Source: Myxococcaceae bacterium (lineage in GTDB: Bacteria; Myxococcota; UBA727; JABDBI01). Taken from it: 64,000 bases of DNA. Below the pieces are notes generated by a model. The model searched no databases, was not told where the DNA came from, and saw only the letters and a list, made by a program, of their open reading frames with translations. The stretch covers positions 1-64,000 of the forward strand of contig JAECQY010000004.1 of NCBI GenBank assembly GCA_016000045.1, written 5' to 3'. Positions within the stretch are counted from its first letter, which is position 1, and every line of letters begins with the position of its first letter. Below are positions 1 through 8,610 of this stretch, in pieces. The position numbers were made by a program, and so were the translations under genes.

Positions 1-55
1 CAATGGTCCCAACGTTGACGTGGGGTTTATCGCGGGTAAATTTCTCTTTTGACAT
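1..55 (-). CDS. tuf: Elongation factor Tu, 5' end only
   Basis: Only the first 18 codons lie in the window, reading leftward. They translate to MSKEKFTRDKPHVNVGTI, the canonical EF-Tu N-terminus that leads into the G1 loop. EF-Tu delivers aminoacyl-tRNA to the ribosome. A GAGG Shine-Dalgarno sequence lies 10 bases before the ATG. The gene is preceded by five tRNA genes on the same strand, as in the tufB operons of many proteobacteria, so it is probably co-transcribed with them. Confidence 0.95.
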   Translation of the reverse strand, partial: MSKEKFTRDKPHVNVGTI

Positions 56-82
56 TTCTATGCACTCCTCAAGCAAAACAGG

Positions 83-158
83 TGGAGCTGCTGACCAGGA
101 TTGAACTGGTGACCTCGTCCTTACCAAGGACGTGCTCTACCAACTGAGCTACAGCAGC
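83..158 (-). tRNA. tRNA-Thr (anticodon GGU)
   Basis: The reverse complement folds as a full cloverleaf with GCTGCTG/CAGCAGC acceptor stem, TAGCTCAG D-arm, TTCAATC T-loop and encoded CCA. The anticodon loop CTTGGTAA gives GGU. It is the last tRNA before tuf, equivalent to E. coli thrT. Confidence 0.96.
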
Positions 159-161
159 AAG

Positions 162-238
<77 letters not shown>

Positions 239-240
239 CC

Positions 241-326
241 TGGTGGAGGGAGAAGGATTCGAACCTTCGAAGGCTTGCGCCGGCAGGTTTACAGCCTGCT
301 CCCATTGGCCGCTCGGGCATCCCTCC
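241..326 (-). tRNA. tRNA-Tyr (anticodon GUA)
   Basis: Class II tRNA with GGAGGGA acceptor stem, a long variable arm (CGGCGCAAGCCTTCG region), TTCGAAT T-loop and encoded CCA. The anticodon loop CTGTAAA gives GUA. The position matches tyrU in the E. coli tufB cluster. Confidence 0.96.
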
Positions 327-342
327 ACAAAAATCAACACAC

Positions 343-417
343 TGGAGCCGGCGATGGGAATCGAACCCGCAACCGCCTGCTTACAAAGCAGATGCTCTAC
401 CGTTGAGCTACACCGGC
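343..417 (-). tRNA. tRNA-Thr (anticodon UGU)
   Basis: GCCGGTG acceptor stem, TAGCTCAA D-arm, TTCGATT T-loop and encoded CCA on the minus strand. The anticodon loop TTTGTAA gives UGU. The position matches thrU of the E. coli cluster. Together with the GGU species it gives two threonine isoacceptors in one transcript. Confidence 0.96.
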
Positions 418-431
418 ATCCAGGAAAACAA

Positions 432-513
432 TGCGGCGAGGGAGACTCGAACTCCCACAGCTTTTGGCCACTACCACCTCAAGGTAGCGTGTCTACCGTT
501 CCACCATCGCCGC
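432..513 (-). tRNA. tRNA-Leu (anticodon GAG)
   Basis: Class II tRNA with GCGGCGA/TCGCCGC acceptor stem, long variable arm and TTCGAGT T-loop. The anticodon loop TTGAGGT between CTACC and GGTAG gives GAG. Unlike its four neighbours it has no encoded CCA, so the 3' end must be added enzymatically. It is the first gene of the tRNA-tuf cluster. Confidence 0.94.
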
Positions 514-530
514 ACAGATCTTCGGGGAGT

Positions 531-559
531 GTCATGAAACAAGACGAGGCATCCGTCAA
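531..559 (-). promoter_or_regulatory. Possible promoter of the tRNA-tuf operon
   Basis: On the minus strand a TTGACG box (554-559) lies 17 bases before CATGAC (531-536), about 20 bases upstream of the tRNA-Leu 5' end. The -35 is good and the -10 is poor. The position suits a tRNA operon promoter, but the call is tentative. The rest of 514-652 shows no gene. Confidence 0.3.
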
Positions 560-652
560 GCGGGGATCCTGGCAAATTGACTTAGAGCACCGATTGCCCA
601 TTGAAGGGATGGGCGAACGTCGAATTCTGAAGCCATTTCCTAGAACTCATTC

Positions 653-2704
653 TTGGATGCGCTGTATAACTGCCAAATGCCTTTGCTCAACTCCATTTGC
701 TTTCATCTTGCCATGCTGATGGTCAGTGCATCTGGGCTCTTGATGGGAGCCTGGCACGCTTCGGTCATTATCGGGCTTGCTTTAGGCAGTGTCTCAACGG
801 CTCTTCTCTTTTCTTTTTCCAAATCCAGACTCCAACACCCGACTTTGCTGAATGCCTACTCGATTTTATGGGGCCTCTCAGCCGTTTTCACGCTAACGAT
901 GATCTGCCCCATTCCGATTGCTTGGACCGATCCGGATAATTTGAAAATCGCACAACTTCTTAACTCTGGAACACAATTTGGATTTTTGAGCTACGCACCC
1001 TATCAAACAGCTTTACGACTGCTTCAAATTCTCACTGCGTTTTGTCTTTTTTTGATTGTGTGCGACCAAGAAAAACATAGGCAATACCGACAGGCTTTCG
1101 TCGTTTGGATGCTGGTTGCCAGTTGGGCATTTATTTTATTATCCCTGGATCATCCGCCTTTGGTGAATCGAAACCATGTCGCTCGTATTTTCGGGCTTCT
1201 TTCCATCCTTTGTTTTGTACTAGAGTCTGAGTCCAAACCAATGTGGCAACGGTACGCGCTCTTTGCCACAGCAGTCATTTCTGGAGCCTTCGTCTACTTA
1301 ACTCAAAGTCGCTGGGGCATCATTGCTTATACGCTCTCGCTTTTGCTCTTTTTACGATCATGGCATTTTACATTCGCAATCCTGTGCGGAGCGTCTTTAT
1401 TAGGCTACGAGGTGATTCGCGATCGGCTTTTGACCTTGCTGGACAGCCAAAGCTACTTCGGAAAGATCGAGCTTTACAAACAGCTCCCGCAACTTATTCA
1501 AGAACATTGGCTGTGGGGAATTGGGCAAGGCGCACTGCCCGTCGAATATCACAAACACGTTCAGCCAAACTTTCACGCCAATGAGCTTTTTTCTGCCCAT
1601 TACCGAATTACTTATCTTGAGAATACAACGCTTCAAACACTGATTGATCACGGCTTATTAAAAGGCGGAGTCTTGATTTTTCTAACCATTTGGATTCTTT
1701 ACCGCGTTTCGAAGATAAATTATTTATACACACTGCCCTTTCTCTTTTTGTGGCTGGCTGATTGGGCAGATTTTAGTTTTGAATCGGGAACCGTTGTGTA
1801 TCTATGCGCTATCTTTGCAGCGATTTCACCTCTCCCTAAAACGATCCTCCTGAGGCCCGGCTGGCTAACCGGCATTCTCGCCTGTGTTGTTTTCATCACG
1901 CTCATGTGTTTGTGGTTTGTTTCGTTTCAAGGCCCTGTGAATGATTTAGAAGCACGCTACGCCTTTAGCCACAAAAGCAAACCTTGGCTCGAATTTGCGC
2001 TGCATCGACGCCCGACCCATTTCTCATCTCGGTTGCAACTGGCCCGAACTCAATGGAAGGAACGTGACTACCCGAAAGCTCTTGCAACCTATCGACTCGC
2101 CGCGGCCTCCGCACCCAATTATCTTGGATTCATATTACGAGAAATCGCTCCCATAGCTCCCAGTTATGTGGAACGAAGGCAAGTTTTACCGGACGACTCT
2201 CTTGAGACACTCAACATGCTTTGCAGCATTCTTCCCTCGCGAGAATGTTACCAAGACTCAAAAAATTGGCAGCGCTTGGTGGAAATAGCCCTCCAAGAAC
2301 AAGACCCTGAGTCCGCACTTTTAGCTTTGTCTGCTGATACGAAGGGAAATTCACCCGATGGTTTTGCAGCCGTTTGCTTTGCTCAAATTCTCGTTCTCCA
2401 ACAAGGCCTAGCGGCGACCTTAGAACAAACTCGAGAATGGCCTACTCAATTGAAGTCACCTTGCGAACTGCAACGTTGGCGTATTGGAGCCCTGCCGGCT
2501 CGTGAAGGATTGCTTGAGCTTGAAACCATGAAGATGTGTTTTGAAAATTGGGAGATTGAAAAAATCGATCTTTACGAAAGAGATCATCAAACTGCTCGAG
2601 CGCTTGAACTCACCCTCAGTTTGCTTGGGACTTATCCAGATAATTTGAAACTTCAAGGCCAAAAAAAACGATTGCAAAGCCAGCTGATGATTCCCAATCC
2701 GTGA
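653..2704 (+). CDS. O-antigen ligase/polymerase-like membrane protein with C-terminal repeat-like domain
   Basis: A 683-residue protein with about ten hydrophobic segments in its first 430 residues, then a soluble tail of about 240 residues. The membrane part has the layout of the Wzy/WaaL O-antigen ligase family: a loop with NRNHVAR, then QSRWG, then a larger loop with GIGQGALPVEYHKH before the last helices. The tail reads like helical repeats (LARTQWKERDYPKALATYRL is TPR-like), an arrangement found in large PglL/Wzy-type proteins. Role inferred: joining or polymerising lipid-linked glycans at the periplasmic face. The TTG at 653 has no strong ribosome site; ATG at 677 or 713 is possible. 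The gene diverges from the tRNA cluster and converges on the ybeY-fur gene with a 12-bp gap. Confidence 0.6.
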   Translation: MDALYNCQMPLLNSICFHLAMLMVSASGLLMGAWHASVIIGLALGSVSTALLFSFSKSRLQHPTLLNAYSILWGLSAVFTLTMICPIPIAWTDPDNLKIAQLLNSGTQFGFLSYAPYQTALRLLQILTAFCLFLIVCDQEKHRQYRQAFVVWMLVASWAFILLSLDHPPLVNRNHVARIFGLLSILCFVLESESKPMWQRYALFATAVISGAFVYLTQSRWGIIAYTLSLLLFLRSWHFTFAILCGASLLGYEVIRDRLLTLLDSQSYFGKIELYKQLPQLIQEHWLWGIGQGALPVEYHKHVQPNFHANELFSAHYRITYLENTTLQTLIDHGLLKGGVLIFLTIWILYRVSKINYLYTLPFLFLWLADWADFSFESGTVVYLCAIFAAISPLPKTILLRPGWLTGILACVVFITLMCLWFVSFQGPVNDLEARYAFSHKSKPWLEFALHRRPTHFSSRLQLARTQWKERDYPKALATYRLAAASAPNYLGFILREIAPIAPSYVERRQVLPDDSLETLNMLCSILPSRECYQDSKNWQRLVEIALQEQDPESALLALSADTKGNSPDGFAAVCFAQILVLQQGLAATLEQTREWPTQLKSPCELQRWRIGALPAREGLLELETMKMCFENWEIEKIDLYERDHQTARALELTLSLLGTYPDNLKLQGQKKRLQSQLMIPNP

Positions 2705-2716
2705 GATTCAAAAACA

Positions 2717-3565
2717 CTATTCGCAATCTCCGCAAATTCCATACAACTCCATTCGATGGTGAATCAAACGAAATCCTTTCTGTTTTGCAACGCGTTCTTG
2801 TAGAACTTCGATTTCCAAATTCTCAAATTCAACAATTTGATCGCATTCTTCGCAAATGAGATGATCATGATGCTCCGCTGGGTTATCCACCCACTCGAAA
2901 CGAGCCTCCGAATTACCAAAGTGATGAGCTCGCACCCAATGTTCGCTTTGAAATAGCTTCAGAGTTCGGTACACGGTCGCCTGCCCCACGCGGGCTTTTC
3001 GTTTGCGAACCAAATCCAAAATTTGATCGGCCGTTTTATGAGTTCCACCGCTTCGAAGAGCATCCCGGATCAGTTCTCGTGCTGGCGTCATTCGCAAGGG
3101 ACGAGATCGCCTCCCACACAGGGCGAGTTCCGGATTCGCCCCCATCGATTCCAACAAAACCATTTCCGCAGCAACCTGGCGAGCCGCTTCGAACTCACTG
3201 CGTTCGTGATCATAGCCTTGCAAATGAGTCAATCCATGAACAAAGAGCACGTCGAGCTCTTCTTCGAGCGAGTGCCCAAACTGAAGAGCTTGAATTTGCG
3301 CGCGTTCCACCGATATAAAGATGTCTCCCAAAATACCCTCTAGGCCCGGCATCGGCTGACCTTCTTGAGCGGCGAATGACAAGACGTCTGTTGCTTGATC
3401 CTTCTTTCTCCACTGAAAATTGAGCTGCCTCATTTCAGCATCGTCTAGGAAAGTAAGCGCAACAGCTCCTTCGATCGAAACCTTCTTAAAACGATGACGA
3501 ACAAGTGTTCGTATCGCTCTAGGCAGTAGATTCGAACCTTGAAATGAGATTTCAGCAGTTACCAA
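2717..3565 (-). CDS. YbeY endoribonuclease fused to a Fur-family regulator
   Basis: One uninterrupted 282-residue frame contains two complete families. Residues 1-140 are YbeY, the metal-dependent RNase for 16S rRNA maturation, with its His triad in HGLTHLQGYDH (H110, H114, H120) and DVLSFAAQEG upstream. Residues 157-282 are Fur: winged helix with QATVYRTLKL (195-204), HHDHLICEEC metal site (232-241) and a second Cys pair C278/C281. Neither half lacks key residues. The start is TTG, overlapping the upstream nuclease stop by 7 bp and preceded by GAGGAAG, so translation is probably coupled. An ATG at 3091 could in principle start a separate Fur but has no well-placed ribosome site; ATG 141 is another possibility. 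The family assignments are firm; the functional link is unknown. Confidence 0.9.
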   Translation of the reverse strand: MVTAEISFQGSNLLPRAIRTLVRHRFKKVSIEGAVALTFLDDAEMRQLNFQWRKKDQATDVLSFAAQEGQPMPGLEGILGDIFISVERAQIQALQFGHSLEEELDVLFVHGLTHLQGYDHERSEFEAARQVAAEMVLLESMGANPELALCGRRSRPLRMTPARELIRDALRSGGTHKTADQILDLVRKRKARVGQATVYRTLKLFQSEHWVRAHHFGNSEARFEWVDNPAEHHDHLICEECDQIVEFENLEIEVLQERVAKQKGFRLIHHRMELYGICGDCE

Positions 3566-4377
3566 ATAATCTTCCTCAAAACAGCCGCCAGACGGTATCC
3601 AGCGAGTGACAAGCGTTTCTTGATGGTCGATTTTGCTTGCTTCACATAGGCTGAGCTCACTTCTTGATCCTCGGGTGTTGCATAGGCTTCGGATTTTGCA
3701 ATCTCGTAGCTTTCTTTAGACCAGGCATGAAAATCTATTTTTTCGTTTAAGATCTTCTTTTCTTTGGGGAATTCGGCCTGAATCTCTTGCGCAGCACGGA
3801 TCAATGAATTTTCGGAGATCTCATCCATAAAACCAAATCCGCTGTCCCAAAGGCTATGCAGGTTCTGCTTCTTGCCTTGATATCGAACGAAGAATAAATT
3901 TCCTCCCTTATCGCCTTTGGGAAATTTGGCTGTCACGCGAGAGATGCAATGCAGCGGCTGATGAATATCTCCCATTAAGTGGACGAGATTCGATTGAAAA
4001 ATTTTTGAGAAATGAGGGTACTGATTTCTATCTTTTTTGTAATGGTTTTCCAGAGCTCGCTTGGATTCCTTCAGCGCCCAAACGATATTGTTTTTTTCTT
4101 CGACCAGACTGATTTTTGCTTGGATCGGTTCCTCTACTAAAGGATAGTCAATATAGTGCCAGCCTGAGAGAGTCGTTGAGATCGATCGATATCCATCAGG
4201 CTCATCCGCCATCTGAACAAGATCTCCAAATCGATCCTGGATTTGTTTCTGCTCAGCCTCTGAAAACTGATTCAAAGCAATCTGCGCAACGACACGGTGC
4301 CCCATCTTATACCAAGCAGACGCTGAAATCGAAGTTAAGCTGAGCGCAAGAATTCCAATACTAGATAAAATCTGCAT
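3559..4377 (-). CDS. Exported S1/P1-type nuclease
   Basis: A 272-residue protein when read from the ATG at 4377, where a clean signal peptide begins ([21 protein letters not shown]). Cleavage after SASA would expose an N-terminal Trp, which is a zinc ligand in the S1/P1 family. Other ligands are visible: [24 protein letters not shown] and NLHSLWDSG, and the family C-terminus [11 protein letters not shown]. Such enzymes cut single-stranded nucleic acids and 3'-nucleotides, here in the periplasm or outside the cell, perhaps for nucleotide scavenging. The start overlaps the end of metK by 17 bp and the stop overlaps ybeY-fur, so the three are one operon. A longer frame extends to 4446 but lies inside metK and would bury the signal peptide. 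Confidence 0.9.
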   Translation of the reverse strand: MQILSSIGILALSLTSISASAWYKMGHRVVAQIALNQFSEAEQKQIQDRFGDLVQMADEPDGYRSISTTLSGWHYIDYPLVEEPIQAKISLVEEKNNIVWALKESKRALENHYKKDRNQYPHFSKIFQSNLVHLMGDIHQPLHCISRVTAKFPKGDKGGNLFFVRYQGKKQNLHSLWDSGFGFMDEISENSLIRAAQEIQAEFPKEKKILNEKIDFHAWSKESYEIAKSEAYATPEDQEVSSAYVKQAKSTIKKRLSLAGYRLAAVLRKIIW

Positions 4378-5506
4378 AATCTGTTTTTTCCCAACTAAAC
4401 GTTTCATCAACGCGGCCAAAGTGACCATAGGCCGCGGTTGCTTCATAGATGGGCTTCAAGAGATCGAGATGCTTGATCAAACCCGCTGGCGTCAAGGGAA
4501 AGAGCTCCTGCACACGCTTAGCCAAGAGAGCATCTTCGCGAACTCCCGTACCAAAGGTATCAACCATCACGCTCACCGGTTCTGCGACACCGATTGCATA
4601 AGCAAGCTGAATCTCGCACCGTTTCGCCAATCCTGCTGCAACAATATTTTTCGCGATGTACCGAGCCATGTAAGCAGCCGATCGATCGACCTTGGAAGGG
4701 TCCTTCCCCGAAAAAGCTCCGCCGCCATGACGCCCCATGCCACCATAAGTATCCACAATAATTTTTCGACCTGTCACCCCAGTATCTCCCATAGGACCTC
4801 CAATCACGAATTTCCCCGTTGGGTTAATGTGATACTGAATCCCAGGCATACGAAGCTCTTCAGGTATTTCTCGTTTGATGACTTCTTCCATCATCGCCTC
4901 CCTCAAGGACTTTGTGTCTACATCGGGAGTATGCTGCGCAGATAGGACAACCGCCTGAATTCCAATCGGCTTTCCAGCCTCGTAAGCAACCGTTACTTGG
5001 CTTTTTCCATCGGGTCTCAACCAGCTCAAAACCTTATCGTGACGCACTTGAGCCAAACGCCGTGTTAAACGATGCGCATAAGCAATTGGCATCGGCATGA
5101 GCTCTGGAGTTTCATCCGAGGCGTACCCAAACATCATACCTTGATCGCCCGCGCCTTGTTCCTTCGTGTCTGTTGAATCAACGCCTACGGCAATATCGGT
5201 CGACTGACCTTCAATCGCAACCAAGACCCCACAGGTAAAACCATCAAATCCAGCCTCTGAAGAAGTATAGCCAATGCGATTGATGGTGCGTCGAACCACG
5301 CTAGGAATATCGACCCACGATCGGGTTCGAACTTCGCCTGCGACAATGCAGACCCCTGTTTTAAAAAGCGTCTCAACCGCACACCGAGACTCCATGTCCC
5401 CCGTTAGCATGGCGTCCAATATCGCATCGGACACCTGATCAGCCATCTTATCCGGGTGCCCTTCTGTAACCGATTCACTCGTAAACAGCATGGAATGTTT
5501 GTTCAT
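4361..5506 (-). CDS. metK: S-adenosylmethionine synthase
   Basis: A 381-residue cytosolic enzyme making SAM from methionine and ATP, the usual length for the family. Hallmarks are [15 protein letters not shown] near the N-terminus, [12 protein letters not shown] in the middle and the P-loop-like [19 protein letters not shown] at 5506 is the natural start ([16 protein letters not shown]). It is the first gene of a minus-strand operon continuing into the S1/P1 nuclease and ybeY-fur. The 63-bp gap upstream is too short for a SAM riboswitch and none is seen. Confidence 0.98.
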   Translation of the reverse strand: MNKHSMLFTSESVTEGHPDKMADQVSDAILDAMLTGDMESRCAVETLFKTGVCIVAGEVRTRSWVDIPSVVRRTINRIGYTSSEAGFDGFTCGVLVAIEGQSTDIAVGVDSTDTKEQGAGDQGMMFGYASDETPELMPMPIAYAHRLTRRLAQVRHDKVLSWLRPDGKSQVTVAYEAGKPIGIQAVVLSAQHTPDVDTKSLREAMMEEVIKREIPEELRMPGIQYHINPTGKFVIGGPMGDTGVTGRKIIVDTYGGMGRHGGGAFSGKDPSKVDRSAAYMARYIAKNIVAAGLAKRCEIQLAYAIGVAEPVSVMVDTFGTGVREDALLAKRVQELFPLTPAGLIKHLDLLKPIYEATAAYGHFGRVDETFSWEKTDYADFI

Positions 5507-5569
5507 GGACAGTGAGGCTTAATCGTATTTCAAGCTTCCTGCAAGGGCACTCTCAAGCCCCGATTGAAC

Positions 5570-5896
5570 TCAACCGAAACTTGAACCACAGCCACAGGTG
5601 CGTTTGGCAGTCGGGTTATTGAAGCGAAATCCAGATCCGCTCAGCGTCTCTTCGTAATCAATGACGGTTCCAGAAATCTGTGTAGCGGTAAAAACATCCG
5701 TCACGACCTTTAGGCCATCGTAATCCATGACCAAGTCATTTTCATCCGTATCAGCCGAAAAGCTTAAACCATATTTAAAACCGGCGCACCCACCTCCGTG
5801 AACGCTGATGCGAAGGTATTCGCCTTCTTCACTCGTTGTCTCCAAAAGGGCCGCTTTCGCCACTTCGATCGCTTTCTCGGTCAACTGAATCGTCAT
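5570..5896 (-). CDS. erpA: A-type iron-sulfur carrier protein (ErpA/IscA family)
   Basis: A 108-residue HesB/IscA-family protein that carries or inserts Fe-S clusters into apoproteins. The three invariant cysteines are present: GGGCAGF (C37) and TCGCGSSFG (C101, C103). ATG at 5896 is preferred over ATG 5902 because AGGAG sits 6 bases before it, whereas it almost touches the earlier ATG. The exact subfamily (ErpA, IscA or SufA) cannot be settled by eye; the isolated location, away from isc/suf genes, favours ErpA. The upstream yacG gene overlaps its 5' end by 68 bp in another frame. Confidence 0.85.
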   Translation of the reverse strand: MTIQLTEKAIEVAKAALLETTSEEGEYLRISVHGGGCAGFKYGLSFSADTDENDLVMDYDGLKVVTDVFTATQISGTVIDYEETLSGSGFRFNNPTAKRTCGCGSSFG

Positions 5897-6035
5897 TATC
5901 ATCTCCTGTTACTGCTATTGCGTACCCTTCTGCGAGCCATTTTCCGAGGTCGATCATTTGACAACGCTTCGAACAAAACGTTGACATGGAAAGACAACCA
6001 CAGCTGGCGCATTGGGTGGACATAGTGTCAGGCAT
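5829..6035 (-). CDS. yacG: Zinc-finger DNA gyrase inhibitor YacG
   Basis: A 68-residue protein with a four-Cys zinc site (CASC at residues 9-12, CSKRC at 21-25) followed directly by QMIDLGKWLAEGYAI, the YacG signature. YacG binds GyrB and inhibits gyrase in E. coli. The C-terminal tail is acidic and low in complexity. The gene overlaps the start of the erpA-like gene by 68 bp, an unusually long same-strand overlap. The start is uncertain: ATG at 6035 or 6023, or TTG at 6062; none has a clear ribosome site. Confidence 0.85.
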   Translation of the reverse strand: MPDTMSTQCASCGCLSMSTFCSKRCQMIDLGKWLAEGYAIAVTGDDNDDSVDRESDRSGESGPFGDNE

Positions 6036-6116
6036 CTTAGAAAACCAAAACATTTTGTACAAGTGGGAGTTTTTTTTTCTTGAAAGTTACCCCTAAATCT
6101 GATTTGTTTCAGTCCC

Positions 6117-6497
6117 ATGGCAAAACAAAGAAAAAAGCGTTCTACCGTTTCCTTTAAAGATATTCAGATTGCATACCTAATGGATGGAATCAGCTCGATC
6201 GCAAAACTTCATAAAGATGGACAGGCATCGAACATCACCATTCGTCGCGCATTCTCGAATCTCAAGGAAGGTGGCCGAGAGGTTGCTAGTCTTGAGAAAT
6301 GGATTCGAGAAAATCTTGGAGCCGGCACTCGCGGAAGAACCGCTCCATCCGCTGGACAGGAACGAATCTACCGAGCACAACAGATTAAGACCAGCGGACC
6401 TTTTCTCCGTCTTCCGCTCGGCGCTCTTCAAATCGATAAGGGTGAAGTGGTTTCCGTTGTTTTTCAAAAAGATCAAATTATCGTTCGAAAAGTTTGA
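6117..6497 (+). CDS. Small basic protein with AbrB-like C-terminus
   Basis: A 126-residue protein not recognised as a named family. The N-terminus is very basic (MAKQRKKRS), the middle predicts helices, and the last 33 residues (FLRLPLGALQIDKGEVVSVV to IIVRKV) resemble the swapped-hairpin SpoVT/AbrB DNA-binding fold, which has the pattern LP-LGI-KGD-V-V-I-I-K. A DNA-binding or antitoxin-like role is possible but not shown. No toxin gene is adjacent. The start ATG follows TTTCAGTCCC without a strong ribosome site. Confidence 0.55.
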   Translation: MAKQRKKRSTVSFKDIQIAYLMDGISSIAKLHKDGQASNITIRRAFSNLKEGGREVASLEKWIRENLGAGTRGRTAPSAGQERIYRAQQIKTSGPFLRLPLGALQIDKGEVVSVVFQKDQIIVRKV

Positions 6498-6560
6498 CGA
6501 ATATGGATGATCACCAGCTGCCTTGCGTGCGAATGCACGCGGGCCTGGGTTTAGAGGCGA

Positions 6561-7568
6561 TTGCAGACACTCACGGATTGGCCCATCATGGATGTTCTAA
6601 AGCACTGGCAGCGTCTTAAGCCGGTTTCGCATCAGCCAATTTCGATCGGTTTGATCAATCAGACTTTTCGGATCGAAGCTGAAAGTGGGCTTTTCATTCT
6701 TCAGAAGCTGCATCCTGTATTCTCACCCCTAGTCAACGAAGATATCCAAGCCATCACGAATTACCTCCATTCGCACGATTTCTTGGCACCGAATCTGATC
6801 TCGACCGATTCGAATGAGCCCTGTGTACGAGAGGGAGCAGACTGCTGGCGCATGTTAAGCTTTATCGCAGGCAAAACTTACCACCAAATTCCTGCACTCA
6901 AACATGCTTTTTCTGCAGGAATGCTCCTGGGTCGCTTTCATCGCTTGTTGATCGAATGGAACTATCGCTACCAATCGGTTCGCACTCTGGTTCATCGTAC
7001 ACCAACGTACTTAGATACGCTTGAAAGAACCCTCAGCCATCACAAAAACAGCCCTTATTATGCCAAGGCATCTCCTATTGCTCATCGCCTATTAACGATT
7101 GCTCGAACGCTCCCGGATCTGTGGAATCTTCCGCTGAGGCATTGCCACGGAGATTTAAAAATTAGCAATCTCTTATTTAATGACTCCGATGAAGCGATCT
7201 GCCTCATTGATCTGGATACTCTTGGCCAAATGCCCTGGCCTATTGAGATGGGCGACGCCTTTCGCTCTTGGTGCAACCCGCGGGGAGAAGATCAAGCCAA
7301 CAGTCAGTTTGATTTAGACATCTATCGAGCCTCTCTGGATGGCTATCAAAGCGAGGTATGGGAACATTGGACTTCCCAAGAACGCCATGCTCTTCCGATG
7401 GGAATTAAGATGATTACGCTCGAGCTCTGCGCCCGTTTCATGACCGATATTTTTGAAGATTGTTATTTCGGATGGGATTCGAACCGGTTTGAATCACGAC
7501 AAGAGCACAATTGGATTCGCACTTTAGGACAATGGACGCTTTTTTTAGATCTTGAGAAAAAATTATGA
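6561..7568 (+). CDS. Aminoglycoside-phosphotransferase-fold kinase, NahK-like
   Basis: A 335-residue APH/choline-kinase-fold protein. The catalytic loop HGDLKISNLLF and metal-binding LIDLDTLGQMP (DFG equivalent) are intact. The N-terminus (GLINQTFRIE, FILQKLHPVF, INxTF-type glycine loop) and the tail resemble N-acetylhexosamine 1-kinases such as bifidobacterial NahK, so a sugar or aminosugar substrate is plausible; other small-molecule kinases of this fold are not excluded. The start is TTG at 6561 after AGAGGCGA; ATG at 6588 is the alternative. It overlaps the following thioredoxin gene by 4 bp (ATGA). Confidence 0.7.
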   Translation: MQTLTDWPIMDVLKHWQRLKPVSHQPISIGLINQTFRIEAESGLFILQKLHPVFSPLVNEDIQAITNYLHSHDFLAPNLISTDSNEPCVREGADCWRMLSFIAGKTYHQIPALKHAFSAGMLLGRFHRLLIEWNYRYQSVRTLVHRTPTYLDTLERTLSHHKNSPYYAKASPIAHRLLTIARTLPDLWNLPLRHCHGDLKISNLLFNDSDEAICLIDLDTLGQMPWPIEMGDAFRSWCNPRGEDQANSQFDLDIYRASLDGYQSEVWEHWTSQERHALPMGIKMITLELCARFMTDIFEDCYFGWDSNRFESRQEHNWIRTLGQWTLFLDLEKKL

Positions 7569-8050
7569 AATCAGAAACCGTCAAAGCCCTCTTTTTTTGG
7601 TTTTCTATCGCACTCATCACTGCGTTGATCTTGTTTCAAGTCAGCAAGAGAAGCCAGTTGGCTCTACAAGGTATCCCTCTGCAAGCCTCTGAAGCTGTTC
7701 ATTTCAAATTAGACGGTGTCGAACTGACTCAGTTTCAGGGTAAAAAAGTGCTTTTGCATTTCTGGGCAACTTGGTGCAAGGCTTGTCGCGATGAAATGCC
7801 TCTCCTTATTTCACTCGCTCAACGACAGGGGGACAAACTCGAAATTTTAGCCATCGCAGTTGATTCAAGCCCTCAAAGCGTACAAGAGTTCTTTGGCGCT
7901 GAACAACCGCCCTTTCGGGTACTATACGATTTAAAAAGCCAGCTTGCTGAGAAATATGGCGTCTATCAGTTTCCGGAATCGATTCTGATCAACGAGGAAG
8001 GTCAACTCGAGACTCTCTACGTAGGGCCTCAGAATTGGGAACTGTTTTAA
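7565..8050 (+). CDS. Membrane-anchored TlpA/ResA-type thioredoxin
   Basis: A 161-residue protein with one N-terminal transmembrane segment (residues 8-25) and a thioredoxin fold outside the membrane. The redox motif is WATWCKAC, followed by DEMPLL and later QFPESILIN, carrying the cis-Pro-type position. Such proteins reduce periplasmic disulfides, for example during cytochrome c maturation. It is translationally coupled to the upstream kinase gene by an ATGA overlap, though the two functions have no obvious link. Confidence 0.85.
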   Translation: MKSETVKALFFWFSIALITALILFQVSKRSQLALQGIPLQASEAVHFKLDGVELTQFQGKKVLLHFWATWCKACRDEMPLLISLAQRQGDKLEILAIAVDSSPQSVQEFFGAEQPPFRVLYDLKSQLAEKYGVYQFPESILINEEGQLETLYVGPQNWELF

Positions 8051-8088
8051 ACGATGTTCTAAATAAGACCTTGCCGAGAGAACAAGCC

Positions 8089-8610
8089 CTAGATGTTTTC
8101 AATCACGTGGTCTGCAAGCATTTTTTTTTGAGCGTTAGGCATTTGGAGCTTGATTCGCGCCCATGCTTCTGCGCGTGTCAAAGTCAACTCTCTGCTCAGC
8201 AGACGTTCGATCTGGACTTCTTCAGACGCGCTCACTAAAATCACCGCATCGAAGCGATTTTGAAGGTTTTTTTCGAAGATCAACGCGGCTTCGTAAATCA
8301 CGCATTCGTGGCCTTGCTGGCCAAGCTCGCACACACGATCCAGGAAGCGTTGCATGATTAAGGGATGCGTTAAATCTTCCAAACGACGCAAAGCAGTGGG
8401 GTTTGCGAAGACAAGAGTCCCTAATTTTTTTCGGTTTACTTGACCCTCTTGAGCAAACTCCGCTCCAAAATGCTCCACGACCAGCTTGGGTGTGAGCACT
8501 TCTCGAGATAGCTCGTCTGCATCAATAACAGGAACTCCCAATTGCCGAAATATCGCTGCCACGACACTCTTGCCGGAGGCAATTCCTCCCGTAAGCCCCA
8601 CCAACTTCAC
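8089..8610 (-). CDS. coaE: Dephospho-CoA kinase
   Basis: A 173-residue P-loop kinase catalysing the last step of CoA synthesis. The P-loop GLTGGIASGKS is at the N-terminus, followed by VIDADELSRE and LTHPLI, all typical of CoaE. It is about 30 residues shorter than E. coli CoaE, ending at a helical DHVIENI. The GTG start overlaps the topoisomerase VI A stop (GTGA), so it is the third gene of that operon. It converges on the thioredoxin gene. Confidence 0.95.
   Translation of the reverse strand: MKLVGLTGGIASGKSVVAAIFRQLGVPVIDADELSREVLTPKLVVEHFGAEFAQEGQVNRKKLGTLVFANPTALRRLEDLTHPLIMQRFLDRVCELGQQGHECVIYEAALIFEKNLQNRFDAVILVSASEEVQIERLLSRELTLTRAEAWARIKLQMPNAQKKMLADHVIENI

Noticed and set aside
3559-4446. 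Longer 295-residue start for the S1/P1 nuclease
   Set aside because: The extra 23 residues lie inside metK and would mask a clean signal peptide beginning at 4377.
4421-4945. 174-codon frame opposite metK
   Set aside because: Antisense shadow of a well-conserved gene; no family resemblance.
5507-5569. SAM riboswitch before metK
   Set aside because: The gap is only 63 bp and has none of the conserved elements.
6503-6619. 38-codon frame (MDDHQLPCVRM...) before the NahK-like kinase
   Set aside because: No ribosome site, no recognisable motif, overlaps the kinase start; most likely chance.
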